Shown here piece by piece: positions 9,244 through 17,856 of a stretch of 25,083 nt of DNA. The notes beneath the pieces were generated by a model that searched no databases, was not told the DNA's origin, and saw nothing but the letters and a program-made list of their open reading frames with translations. This DNA is from a virus. The translations under genes were made by a program, and so were the position numbers. The stretch is taken from positions 1 through 25,083 of IMG/VR virus record IMGVR_UViG_3300042383_000516. One strand, written 5' to 3'. How positions within the stretch are numbered: position 1 is the first letter of the stretch; each line of letters starts with the position of its first letter.

Positions 9244-10961
9244 ATATTTTGTTTAATCTTTGAGAAATTATTTTTCTTTTCAAAATGCATCTGCTGATCA
9301 AATTTGTCAGCCAATTGATCCGATTTGTGGCTAATGATGAATATGGAGCACTTTGTCTTCATCTTGTTCAATAGCTTTAAGAAAGATTCTGTTCCAGATG
9401 AATCAAGAGAAGAATCTAAAATTTCATCAAAGATCAATAGATTGCAGTTCAAGCTATTCTTCATCTTTGCAATTTCTCGCCAAGTCAACAATATGGCCAG
9501 ATCGATACGCTGCTTTTCTCCCTCAGAGAAAGAGGAATATGAAAATTCATCTCTGTATCTAGATTTGATTGTTTCCTTGAACTCCTCATCGATGTTGAAG
9601 TCAACGAACAAATTAAGTTTTCCGAGATACTTATTGACGAGTCCATTGATGATGGGAACATAATGCTTGATAATGCGGCTCTTAAGGCCACCATCTTTGA
9701 GGATATCGTATACAACATCGTGGTGAATCTGTTCATTGATTAAACTTTGTAACTTGTTCGAAATGTCTTGTTTTTCGGATTCAGACTTATTTAAACTTTC
9801 TTCCAACGAAGAAATGTTATTGGCTGCTTGCTTGTCTTTCTTTTCCTTTTGCAAGCGCTTTACATTTTCTTCTCCGTTGCCAATTCTATAGTCAATACCC
9901 ATGATGTCGTCTGAAGTTGTTTCAATGCTTATATTGTAAGCATTGTATTCGTCTTGTGCATCTAAAAGTTTTTGATTTTTATCTTGAGCAATTTTTATTG
10001 CCTTTTGGCACTCCACAAGCTTTGCTTCTTTTTCACTAATATGTTTTTGTTTTTGTTCATGTGGAAGTTCTTGTCCACAGCACTTACATGTAGCAGAGGT
10101 CTTTAAGGAATCTATTTCTTCCTTAATAGTGCTCTCCATCGCTTCTGTCTTAGCTAGCATCAAAGGAACATCTTTTAGGGATTTAATTATCTTTTGGTAC
10201 TTTGCTTGTTCATCAAAAAGTTGTTGTAACTGTTTAGTGTGTTCAGCTTTTTCGGACTTGCTAAGTTTGATGTTTTCTTCAAAGGATTGAATTTTTTCAT
10301 CAATCGCCTTTATGTCATCAGCATTGTGATTTTTAACTTGTTCGATAAACTGCTTTTGTGATTTGATTCTTTCATGCGATATCTTTAAAAGCGATTCATT
10401 TTCCGCAATGCTTACCTTTAGCGAACCAAGCTGACCTTTTACATATTGATTCATATCAGCCAAAATATCAAGATCTAACAGTCCTTCAATGATCTTTCTC
10501 CGCTCCGCAGGCGTCAATTGCATGAAGGGAATGAAGTTAGACTTGCCAAGAATGACTACCTGCTTAAATGCTGCGTAGTTGAATCCAAGAATCTGCTCTT
10601 CAAAGTAATCTTGGTAGTCTTTTGACTTTGCGTGTTGGTCTATCATTTCTCCATCTTTATAGATTTCGAATATTTTTGGACTGATACCACGCTTAACAAT
10701 GTACGTTGAGTTTGAACGCTTAAACTCAATCTCAACCAAACAGTTTCTATTGTTTATGCTGTTGACTAACTGTGGGATGTTAATCGGTCTGAATGGCTTT
10801 CCGAACAAACCAAAACACAAAGAATCCAACAAAGCAAAAGACTTTCCATGACCGTTGGTCCCGGTCACAAGAGTTGTTTTGTTTGTGTTGAGTTTTATCT
10901 CTGTTGGATTTGAACCAAACGAACCAAAATTTTTAAACTTTACTGACACAAACTCAATCAT
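9240..10961 (-). CDS. 46: Recombination nuclease ATPase subunit gp46 (SbcC/Rad50-like)
   Basis: 573 residues, close to T4 gp46 (560). Walker A GTNGHGKS at 34-41; Q-loop region near QVVILGKSNFIPFMQL; coiled coil from about 170 to 410 broken by a zinc hook CKCC at 292-295; ABC signature FSEGEKQR at 478-485; Walker B LLIFDE at 508-513. With gp47 it resects DNA ends, feeding recombination-dependent replication and host DNA breakdown. Its ATG overlaps the gp47 stop by four bases (ATGA), so the two subunits are coupled. Confidence 0.95.
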   Translation of the reverse strand: MIEFVSVKFKNFGSFGSNPTEIKLNTNKTTLVTGTNGHGKSFALLDSLCFGLFGKPFRPINIPQLVNSINNRNCLVEIEFKRSNSTYIVKRGISPKIFEIYKDGEMIDQHAKSKDYQDYFEEQILGFNYAAFKQVVILGKSNFIPFMQLTPAERRKIIEGLLDLDILADMNQYVKGQLGSLKVSIAENESLLKISHERIKSQKQFIEQVKNHNADDIKAIDEKIQSFEENIKLSKSEKAEHTKQLQQLFDEQAKYQKIIKSLKDVPLMLAKTEAMESTIKEEIDSLKTSATCKCCGQELPHEQKQKHISEKEAKLVECQKAIKIAQDKNQKLLDAQDEYNAYNISIETTSDDIMGIDYRIGNGEENVKRLQKEKKDKQAANNISSLEESLNKSESEKQDISNKLQSLINEQIHHDVVYDILKDGGLKSRIIKHYVPIINGLVNKYLGKLNLFVDFNIDEEFKETIKSRYRDEFSYSSFSEGEKQRIDLAILLTWREIAKMKNSLNCNLLIFDEILDSSLDSSGTESFLKLLNKMKTKCSIFIISHKSDQLADKFDQQMHFEKKNNFSKIKQNI

Positions 10962-12004
10962 TCGTCTTCCTTTGACAAGGCAACATTATACGCCGAATTA
11001 ATTATAGATGCAAGTGCTGTTTTATCTATAGATTTATCGGTTATAGTATCTAGCTCCTCATGGAGCAATTGCAAGGTATCTTTGTGGATATCTACAGCAA
11101 CTAACTCTGGGTTTGCAGAAACTTCTTCTGCAACGGCCAATTCAGCCACGCCAACTTCATAGAACTTGTCGATATACTTCTCAAACAAAGGTTGCTTAGT
11201 TTTGTTTTTAATGAATATCTTTACATACTTGTCTTTGAAGTTTTCAAAGTTTAACTTTTCTTTTGAATCTTCGTTGTAGTCAAGCGTATAGAATAGGCTG
11301 TCTGTATTCTTGACAAATTCAAGAGTGCGATCCTTGAAATCAAAGACATGGAAGCCCTTCTCTTCCCAAACGTCCGAAAAAGCCATTTGATATTGCGTAC
11401 CGAGATAATGAATGTTATCGCGGCTAGACTTAACATGATAATGCCCAGAAAGAACAAATTCAAACTTGCTGAAGTGCTTGGAATCATATCCTTGCTCCAC
11501 AAATACTCCACGAATACTTTGAAACCCACATAACTCCAGATGACCAAGCAGAATAGAACAAGATGTGTTTTCCAAGAACTTAGCTGCATCGGATTCATTC
11601 TCTGGGTTGACCCAAGGAAGCAATGCGACACAACCTGTGCTAAGTTGGATTTCAGTCGGTTCAGAGTAGACTGACCAGTTTCCATAATGTGCAATAAGTT
11701 CATCAAGAGAATTTACTTTATTTGTATTTTTATAGTAAGTATCGTGGTTCCCACAGATAATATTACATTTTACACCCATTTCAAGAAGTGGGTTTAAAAA
11801 TCTTTTTTGTACTTGATTCAGGGTTTTAAAATTTATGTATTTACGACGATCAAAAAGATCACCAAGATGAAATATCGTTTTGATATTGTTTTCCTTCATA
11901 TATGGAAACAACTGTTTTTCAAAAAACGATAAAAAGTATTCAAGCATAATTGGGGAATCATTTTTAACCCCAAAATGCGTGTCGTTTAAAATTACTGCTT
12001 TCAT
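10958..12004 (-). CDS. 47: Recombination nuclease subunit gp47 (SbcD/Mre11-like)
   Basis: 348 residues, near T4 gp47 (339). Metallophosphoesterase motifs are complete: NDTHFG at 7-12, GDLFDRR at 48-54, GNHD at 85-88, GHLE at 154-157 and SGHYH at 186-190. It is the nuclease partner of gp46. The ATG overlaps the gp55 stop (ATGA), so 55, 47 and 46 form a coupled trio. This order matches the T4 arrangement in which 55 and 47 are close. Confidence 0.95.
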   Translation of the reverse strand: MKAVILNDTHFGVKNDSPIMLEYFLSFFEKQLFPYMKENNIKTIFHLGDLFDRRKYINFKTLNQVQKRFLNPLLEMGVKCNIICGNHDTYYKNTNKVNSLDELIAHYGNWSVYSEPTEIQLSTGCVALLPWVNPENESDAAKFLENTSCSILLGHLELCGFQSIRGVFVEQGYDSKHFSKFEFVLSGHYHVKSSRDNIHYLGTQYQMAFSDVWEEKGFHVFDFKDRTLEFVKNTDSLFYTLDYNEDSKEKLNFENFKDKYVKIFIKNKTKQPLFEKYIDKFYEVGVAELAVAEEVSANPELVAVDIHKDTLQLLHEELDTITDKSIDKTALASIINSAYNVALSKEDE

Positions 12005-12567
12005 AGATCAAAGGCGTCTTTTTTGACTTTCTTCTTTCTTTTAGCCTTCTTTGGTGCACACATGTCTTCAAATCTTTCCATATCCAGATCAGTAAGGCCA
12101 AAGAAATCTCTGCGACCAACATCGATCCCTGCATAGGTTTCATTAAACCAGTTTTGGAAATCTTTGTTGTTTTGCTGTTCTGCAAATTTATATTGAATAA
12201 ACTTTTCTTTCTTTTCTTTGTTTATAATACGAACAAAAGAAAACCAGCATATTTGGGTTAGATATCCAAACGGGCTGGTTGAAAGCTTCGGATCAAAATT
12301 ATCAATATATGTTATGCAGTTTAAAACTCCGTCTGATACCATTTCTTCTCTATAAGGGTAGTTGGCAAAATTTGGTCTGTATGAAAGTCTTGATGCTATC
12401 TTTAGTATGCATTCGCCAATGTAATCTGGTAACTTTGGCTTTTTTCTTCCTGCATTTTCAGCATCTTTACACTTACTTTTATATTCAACCAAGGCATCGT
12501 ACAAGGCTTGATTATCTACGTAATCAGCATCAGATGGTTTGGCTTTCTTCTTTTTTAGTTTTTTCAC
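12001..12567 (-). CDS. 55: Late-transcription sigma factor gp55
   Basis: 188 residues, close to T4 gp55 (185). The stretch YREEMVSDGVLNCITYIDNFDPKLST...GYLTQICWFSFVRIINKEKKEK corresponds to T4 [26 protein letters not shown]...[21 protein letters not shown], the region-2-like core that recognises TATAAATA. N-terminus YVDNQALYDALVEYK matches YVNNKELLQAIIDWK. Both ends are lysine-rich. T4 gp55 ends in a hydrophobic/acidic clamp-binding tail; here the end is KKDAFDL, a shorter candidate for the same role. The start is GTG with no Shine-Dalgarno; the homology begins about 16 residues in. It is the first replication-type gene after the sugar island. Confidence 0.93.
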   Translation of the reverse strand: MKKLKKKKAKPSDADYVDNQALYDALVEYKSKCKDAENAGRKKPKLPDYIGECILKIASRLSYRPNFANYPYREEMVSDGVLNCITYIDNFDPKLSTSPFGYLTQICWFSFVRIINKEKKEKFIQYKFAEQQNNKDFQNWFNETYAGIDVGRRDFFGLTDLDMERFEDMCAPKKAKRKKKVKKDAFDL

Positions 12568-12573
12568 AATAAC

Positions 12574-12601
12574 AATATAGCTTTTATTTCTTATAAAGCA
12601 A
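12574..12601 (-). promoter_or_regulatory. Candidate sigma70-like promoter for gene 55
   Basis: Minus strand: TTGCTT (12601-12596), 16 bases, TATATT (12579-12574), then six bases to the GTG start at 12567. The -10 matches five of six consensus positions, the -35 only three. Spacer and distance to the start codon are identical to the candidate before the 52-residue ORF at 8915. It overlaps the end of the dehydratase gene and would separate gene 55 from the island. Confidence 0.35.
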
Positions 12602-13571
12602 ATTTATTTAACTTGTTTAGCCAATAGTCAACCATTTCTTCCATCATATCATTAAAATTAATTTTTGGTGACCAGTTAAGCTTTGTTCTTGCTTTAGTGA
12701 AATCACCTTTAAGATAATGAAGCTCTTCTGGTCTCATATATTTTTTATCTGTAAAAACATATTTTTTATAATCTAAATCAAGATAAGAAAACACCTTTTC
12801 TACCATTTCTCTTACTGTCCGCGTTTCTCCAGTAGAAATAACAAAAGATTCAGGTTTATCTGTTTGTAGCATTTTCCACATAGCTTCTACATAATCTTTT
12901 GCATGACCCCAATCTCTTTGTGCATCTAGATTTCCCAAAACTAATTTGTTAGATAAACCCAATTTAATCTTTGCAGCTTCTAATGCTACTTTATTAGTAA
13001 CAAAGTTTATTCCTCTTCGCGGAGATTCGTGATTAAAAAGTATCCCAGAGCATGCAAATAAATTATAAGACTCAGAATAATTCCTGCAAAGCGTATGTGC
13101 GTACAATTTAGCACACCCATATGGACTTACTGGGATCATTTGGGTTGTTTCTCTCTGAAAGCCATCCTCATCCTTTGAATTACCGAACATTTCAGATGTT
13201 CCCGCATGGTATATTTTCGAATGTGGGGAAAATCTTCTTACTGCTTCCAACACAGTAAGTGTGCCGTTTCCATTTACTTCCAATGTGTAATGCGGCAAAT
13301 CAAAGGATATCTGAACGTGAGATTGCGCTCCAAGATGGTATATTTCATCCGGATTACTTTTTTTTATGACACTTTGTATGCTTAAAGGATCTGTTAGATC
13401 GGCATAACATACATCAATGTGATCTTTAATATGATCTATTCTTGTAGTTTGTGATTCGGGAACAGAATTTCTTCTTATCGTTCCGTAGATTTTATAATTT
13501 TTTTCTAATAAAAATTCTGAAAGATACGAGGCATCTTGGCCATTTACACCTATTATTAGAGCTGTTTTCAT
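12591..13571 (-). CDS. gmd: GDP-mannose 4,6-dehydratase
   Basis: 326 residues, slightly short of the usual 340-370. Extended SDR with GVNGQDASYL (8-17, nucleotide binding), TSEMFG (125-130, catalytic Thr and Glu), YxxxK at 151-155 and NHESPRRG (180-187), all typical of GMD. It converts GDP-mannose to GDP-4-keto-6-deoxymannose, precursor of GDP-fucose, GDP-rhamnose or GDP-perosamine. I find no recognisable GDP-fucose synthase in the window. It is the last gene of the sugar island, 23 bases before gp55. Ribosome site weak. Confidence 0.92.
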   Translation of the reverse strand: MKTALIIGVNGQDASYLSEFLLEKNYKIYGTIRRNSVPESQTTRIDHIKDHIDVCYADLTDPLSIQSVIKKSNPDEIYHLGAQSHVQISFDLPHYTLEVNGNGTLTVLEAVRRFSPHSKIYHAGTSEMFGNSKDEDGFQRETTQMIPVSPYGCAKLYAHTLCRNYSESYNLFACSGILFNHESPRRGINFVTNKVALEAAKIKLGLSNKLVLGNLDAQRDWGHAKDYVEAMWKMLQTDKPESFVISTGETRTVREMVEKVFSYLDLDYKKYVFTDKKYMRPEELHYLKGDFTKARTKLNWSPKINFNDMMEEMVDYWLNKLNKFAL

Positions 13572-13580
13572 TTTAATATT

Positions 13581-14483
13581 TTAACCATTTTGTAAATAAT
13601 TCATCAAATCTATTTTTGGTTCCCAACCAAAAGTGTGTTTTATTTTTTCAATATTTGCTTTGGTGTCCCTACATTCCATAGGTCTTTGAGGAACATGGAC
13701 ATGAAAAGATTTATCCTCTTGTATTGCTTCAGCGATACCATTTATAGAATAATTCTTTGATGTTCCTACATTAAATACATCACCGTAAAATGTTTTATTC
13801 GAATTAGATACGATATAGTTTGCCTTTACTATATCTGTAACGTGGACAAAATCTCTTGTTTGTTGACCATCACCAACTATAGTTAGTTTGTCGCCATTTG
13901 ACTTTTGTTTTTGAAACACTCCTATTACTGGAGAATATTGTCCCTTTGTTGGGTTTCTGGGACCATAAACATTAAAATATCTCAAGCATACACTTTGAAC
14001 TCCATACATTATTCCATACATCTGACAATATTGCTCTGCATGAAATTTGCTAAGAGAATAAGGATTTAAGCAGTCTGGCTGCATGCTTTCTATTTGTTCT
14101 AAATTTTTGTTACCATAAATTGCAGAAGTACTTGATAAAATTAACTTCTTTACTGAATATTTTTTACACAAGTCTAGCATTGTTATGGTTCCACCCGTAT
14201 TGACATTAAACGCTTTACTTGGGTCTTCAATACAATTTTGTATTCTTGCTTCAGCAGCAAAATGCAAAATAACATCGGGCTTATGTCTCTTGAAGACATC
14301 AGAACACATAATAAAATCTGTTACGCTATATTTGTAGTATTTTGCCTTTTCATTAAAATAAAAAGTGTCGTGCACATCTGAAGATAGATCGTCTATAACA
14401 GCAACTTCGTGGCCGTTGTTTACTAAAAAATCTACAGCATTTGAACCGATAAAACCACAACCACCCGTAACAATATATTTCAT
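13581..14483 (-). CDS. NAD-dependent sugar-nucleotide epimerase/dehydratase
   Basis: 300 residues. Rossmann motif GGCGFIGS (7-14), ID at 30-31 for NAD preference, SSTSAIYG (117-124), YxxxK at Y142-K146, then RYFNVYGPR and QTRDFVHVTDIVKA, the features of UDP-glucose 4-epimerase and UDP-glucuronate decarboxylase relatives. The exact sugar cannot be named. ATG overlaps the stop of the upstream glycosyltransferase by four bases. Confidence 0.88.
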   Translation of the reverse strand: MKYIVTGGCGFIGSNAVDFLVNNGHEVAVIDDLSSDVHDTFYFNEKAKYYKYSVTDFIMCSDVFKRHKPDVILHFAAEARIQNCIEDPSKAFNVNTGGTITMLDLCKKYSVKKLILSSTSAIYGNKNLEQIESMQPDCLNPYSLSKFHAEQYCQMYGIMYGVQSVCLRYFNVYGPRNPTKGQYSPVIGVFQKQKSNGDKLTIVGDGQQTRDFVHVTDIVKANYIVSNSNKTFYGDVFNVGTSKNYSINGIAEAIQEDKSFHVHVPQRPMECRDTKANIEKIKHTFGWEPKIDLMNYLQNG

Positions 14484-15571
14484 AATGCAGCCTGCTCTAA
14501 TATTTTAATAATTTTATTTAAATTATTATCTATACTTAGATCATTCAAAAACCTATTTTTTGAATTGTCTGATCTAAATTTGTAATATTCACCATTTTCT
14601 TTTAATTTTTTCATTTCTTCAACATATGAATCAAGGTTATCACAGACAATACCACCATCTCCTATAGTTTCTACGTGACCCATATTTGGTGAACGGTGTG
14701 ATATAACTGGCAATCCATAAGACATTCCTTCTGCTATTGCCTGTCCATATGTCTCACCATCAGCTCGCCCGTGAGCATACACATTTAAAGTTCTTAAAAA
14801 TGAATTTAAACTTTCAACATTCGATGAGTGTTCTAAAAAATACACATTTTTTAAATTCAACGTTTTACTTTGCTGTCTGTATTTTTCTCCACCACCCATT
14901 ATAATAAAAGCCGTGTCTTCATTTTCTATCTTGCTGTATGCTTCCAGAGGAATTGAAGAAAAAATATTGTCATCATTTCTTTGGTGCATGCCGTAAACAA
15001 ATTTGGAATCTAAATTAAACAAAGCTCTCAAATTATTTCCCGAGTATGGCTTGTGTTCTGTAAATAAAAATACCACATCCGATCTAGTGGCATCTCCACC
15101 AGCACGTACCCACGATTGCTCTTGAAACTTTGAAATATGAATATACTTTTTTACATTTGATTTTGTTTCTGACATTCCTGCTAGAGTAATAAATGCAACC
15201 TCTGGTACGTCTGTTATGTGGCAGAATGGATATTCTTGATGTCCCGCTCTTGCAGATACTATTAAATCATATTTTTTTGAATTGTATATTTCCCAAAAAT
15301 TTGTATCAACCCAATCGTGTGTCGATGAATACAAATTTTTTGCTTTTACAGCAACATGTTTTAAATTAACTTTATTGTCCAACATATATTGCTTTCTATC
15401 TGGATCTGTATCTGGGTGAATCCAGTTTGAACCAATATATGGGGCGCTATCAGTGTAAAGATAATCTACTTCAAATTTATCTTTAGGCAAATTAGCTAAA
15501 ATAGTTTGAAACCATTTTTCTGTTCCACCAGCTGCCAGCCCACCGAATTTAATTGCTGCTATTTTTATCAT
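14480..15571 (-). CDS. Glycosyltransferase, GT4 type (GT-B fold)
   Basis: 363 residues. An N-terminal FGGLAAGGTEKW segment resembles GT4 acceptor-side loops, and the C-terminal half has GRADGETYGQAIAEGMSYG with the E-x7-E pair (E273, E281) and later SHRSPNMGHVETIGDGG, diagnostic of GT4 retaining enzymes. Donor and acceptor unknown. Overlaps both neighbours by four bases (ATGA), so it is translated as part of a chain. Confidence 0.85.
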   Translation of the reverse strand: MIKIAAIKFGGLAAGGTEKWFQTILANLPKDKFEVDYLYTDSAPYIGSNWIHPDTDPDRKQYMLDNKVNLKHVAVKAKNLYSSTHDWVDTNFWEIYNSKKYDLIVSARAGHQEYPFCHITDVPEVAFITLAGMSETKSNVKKYIHISKFQEQSWVRAGGDATRSDVVFLFTEHKPYSGNNLRALFNLDSKFVYGMHQRNDDNIFSSIPLEAYSKIENEDTAFIIMGGGEKYRQQSKTLNLKNVYFLEHSSNVESLNSFLRTLNVYAHGRADGETYGQAIAEGMSYGLPVISHRSPNMGHVETIGDGGIVCDNLDSYVEEMKKLKENGEYYKFRSDNSKNRFLNDLSIDNNLNKIIKILEQAAL

Positions 15572-16179
15572 ATTACTTTTTTAAATATTAAATCTTGTTG
15601 TAAAAGTTTTCCACCCCATATCAGATTATCTAATACACCGTCAACGACAAAACCAATTGAGTTTAGGTAGTCTACAACCTCTTGCTGTTTTGGCGCACCT
15701 ATATTATACCCCGAAACATCAGTTTCAGCCACAATAAGTCTAATATTTTCTAGAGTCTTTGAAGCTCCCTTTAAAATATCCAATTCACTTCCCTGTGTAT
15801 CGATTTTTAAAAAATCAAATTTGATATTTGGTTGTTGTGTTTGTAGCAGTTCATCAAGAGTTATTGTATCGACTTCTTCACAAATTATTTTATCATCAGA
15901 ATAGTGTTTTGTGTTTTCTCTATAAAGAGAATTTCCGGTACATATTAAATTTTCTTTTGTTTTATAAAAAATTTTTTTATCTTTTTTTTCTGATAAACAA
16001 GCAATAGTTGAATTTGGATTTTTTTGTTTTAATAAAAATTCACAATCTTTATTTGCTTCAACACTAAAAACATATACATCAGGTTTTGCCGACTTGATCA
16101 AATCAACATACTCTCCTATAAATGCACCTATATCCAAAACACAATTTATATTATAATTGTATAAGTAATTTTTTAACAT
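15568..16179 (-). CDS. FkbM-family methyltransferase
   Basis: 203 residues. SAM-binding motif VLDIGAFIGEY (14-24), acidic loop VEANKD (40-45), and the family signature FLKIDTQGSELDILKGA (123-139). FkbM enzymes O-methylate sugars or hydroxyls. One of two FkbM genes in this island; the two differ strongly and are not a recent duplication. Very AT-rich, no clear ribosome site; overlaps the next gene by four bases. Confidence 0.88.
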   Translation of the reverse strand: MLKNYLYNYNINCVLDIGAFIGEYVDLIKSAKPDVYVFSVEANKDCEFLLKQKNPNSTIACLSEKKDKKIFYKTKENLICTGNSLYRENTKHYSDDKIICEEVDTITLDELLQTQQPNIKFDFLKIDTQGSELDILKGASKTLENIRLIVAETDVSGYNIGAPKQQEVVDYLNSIGFVVDGVLDNLIWGGKLLQQDLIFKKVI

Positions 16180-16180
16180 A

Positions 16181-17083
16181 TTATTTTAAAAATTTATTTC
16201 TTAACTGTGGAATATGCCAAATATGAAGATCTTTAAAATATTCTACTCCATATTGATCAAACATTTTATAGATTGATGGGAGCAAATCATTTCTTAAAAA
16301 ATATTTTTCATCCCATGTTTCATCATAGTTGGGGATATTTGGGACAGGTATTCCATAAATCCAGTCTTCTGGAATTTCTCTTAACCCAACATTTTCATCC
16401 ATCATAGTAATACTATATGTTGAATTGATGCTATTTGCATGTTCTTTACCTCTGGCCACCAGCTCACAGCATTTATACCAACACTGTTTTAATTGAAATG
16501 TATTCCAAACTGAAAACTGATAATGCAAAACGCCACCATATTGTAATGGCAAAGTGACCCAAGAGCCATTGTTGTGTCCCGGTGTTCTGCCTACAGTGTG
16601 AGACGAAATACCATCCCAAGAATAAGACAATTCAGGAGAATCACAAACAATAAAATCTTTCCAATTATTACTCCACGGGGTATTATCTTCTCTATATTGT
16701 TTATAACTTTTCCATAGCGCCAGCCACTGCATAGCCAGTTTTTGTCCCGGCTTTAAGCTAGATATTATATTTTTAGCATTTATTAAAAAATTAGTTGTAA
16801 ATGTTTCGTCCGCATCAAGCATAATAAAATGCGTTCCACCAGCTTCTCTGCCTTTTTGTAATAAAATGTCTCTATGCGTTTTTGAAACACTCCATTCTTT
16901 TGGTTTTAATTCTTTTTCCAGTTGGTAAACAGTAACACCAGAATTTTTTAAAATTTCTGATGAGTTGTCTGTAGAATTATCATCAAGAGCTATTATTTCG
17001 TCACTAATAGGTTTAACGTTTGATAAAAACGTAGGCAGTATCCAAGATTCATTTTTAAAAGGCAAAAGTGTTATTATTTTCAT
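16181..17083 (-). CDS. Glycosyltransferase, GT2 type
   Basis: 300 residues. LPFKNESWILPTFL, then DDNSTDNSSEI (34-44), then MLDADETF (88-95) are the GT2 nucleotide-binding loop and DXD. The remainder is aromatic-rich (WLALWKSYKQY, LHYQFSVWNTFQLKQCWYKC), as in GT2 enzymes acting on phage- or capsule-type glycans. Start overlaps the upstream GT2 stop by four bases. Confidence 0.85.
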   Translation of the reverse strand: MKIITLLPFKNESWILPTFLSNVKPISDEIIALDDNSTDNSSEILKNSGVTVYQLEKELKPKEWSVSKTHRDILLQKGREAGGTHFIMLDADETFTTNFLINAKNIISSLKPGQKLAMQWLALWKSYKQYREDNTPWSNNWKDFIVCDSPELSYSWDGISSHTVGRTPGHNNGSWVTLPLQYGGVLHYQFSVWNTFQLKQCWYKCCELVARGKEHANSINSTYSITMMDENVGLREIPEDWIYGIPVPNIPNYDETWDEKYFLRNDLLPSIYKMFDQYGVEYFKDLHIWHIPQLRNKFLK

Positions 17084-17856
17084 TTTAAATATTTTCCCAC
17101 ACTAATAGCTGTACCATTATTATGTATATGTCCTATATCATATTTTTTTGCATCATCAATGTATGATGGCTCCAATACATTAAGACCGTATCTAAGTTCT
17201 ATTACAGTTCTTTCTAAAGGCTGTTTACTATTTGGGCGTGTGCTGGCTCCCATACCTTCATTTAAATAAAAGCCAAGTATATGTGGTATGTGCTTTCCCT
17301 TTCCATTAAAAGCCAACCTAAGAGCCAAATCAAAATCTGCACCGGAAACTAACTGCTCATCAAACAGCCCGCATTTTTTTATTGCAGACTTTCTAAACAT
17401 AAAAAATGGACCGAGCACCATTCCCTTTGTTAATAAATTTTCTTTTCCTGTTTCGTCAACCAAGTATCCATATTGACTTCCAAAAGAAGAAACTACCAAA
17501 TAGTTTCCATAACAAAAATCTACATCTGGATTGTCATCTAATGTTTTTGCCATTAATTCTATGGAATATGGTGTTCTTAAATCATCTACATTCCAGATAC
17601 AAAGATATTCACCTTTAGATTCATTTATACACCTATTCATCGAAACACCGATTGGATCAACTTTGTCAACGACAATGTGATTTATATTGCTGTATTTAAA
17701 CGATTTAACCAGATCAATTTCTTCTTTTGCTGGCTCATTATGATCCAATACAACTTCTATATCATTAAATGATGTTTGCTTTGGTAGATCATTTAAAAAA
17801 GTTTTTAAATATTTTCCCATTCTATAGCAGGGTGTAATGGTGCTTACTTTACACAT
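17080..17856 (-). CDS. Glycosyltransferase, GT2 type (WcaA-like)
   Basis: 258 residues. STITPCYRMGKYLKTFLNDL, CINESKGEYLCIWNVDD (76-92, with the DXD-equivalent VDD) and RKSAIKKCGLFDEQLVSGADFDLALRLA are classic GT2 motifs (acceptor-side loop ED/GADFD). It overlaps the upstream epimerase by eight bases. Distinct in sequence from the other GT2 genes in the window, so not a local duplicate. Confidence 0.87.
   Translation of the reverse strand: MCKVSTITPCYRMGKYLKTFLNDLPKQTSFNDIEVVLDHNEPAKEEIDLVKSFKYSNINHIVVDKVDPIGVSMNRCINESKGEYLCIWNVDDLRTPYSIELMAKTLDDNPDVDFCYGNYLVVSSFGSQYGYLVDETGKENLLTKGMVLGPFFMFRKSAIKKCGLFDEQLVSGADFDLALRLAFNGKGKHIPHILGFYLNEGMGASTRPNSKQPLERTVIELRYGLNVLEPSYIDDAKKYDIGHIHNNGTAISVGKYLK

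Noticed and set aside
12580-12599. AT-rich imperfect hairpin before gene 55 as a terminator of the island
   Set aside because: The stem is short with a bulge and no T-run follows on the minus strand.
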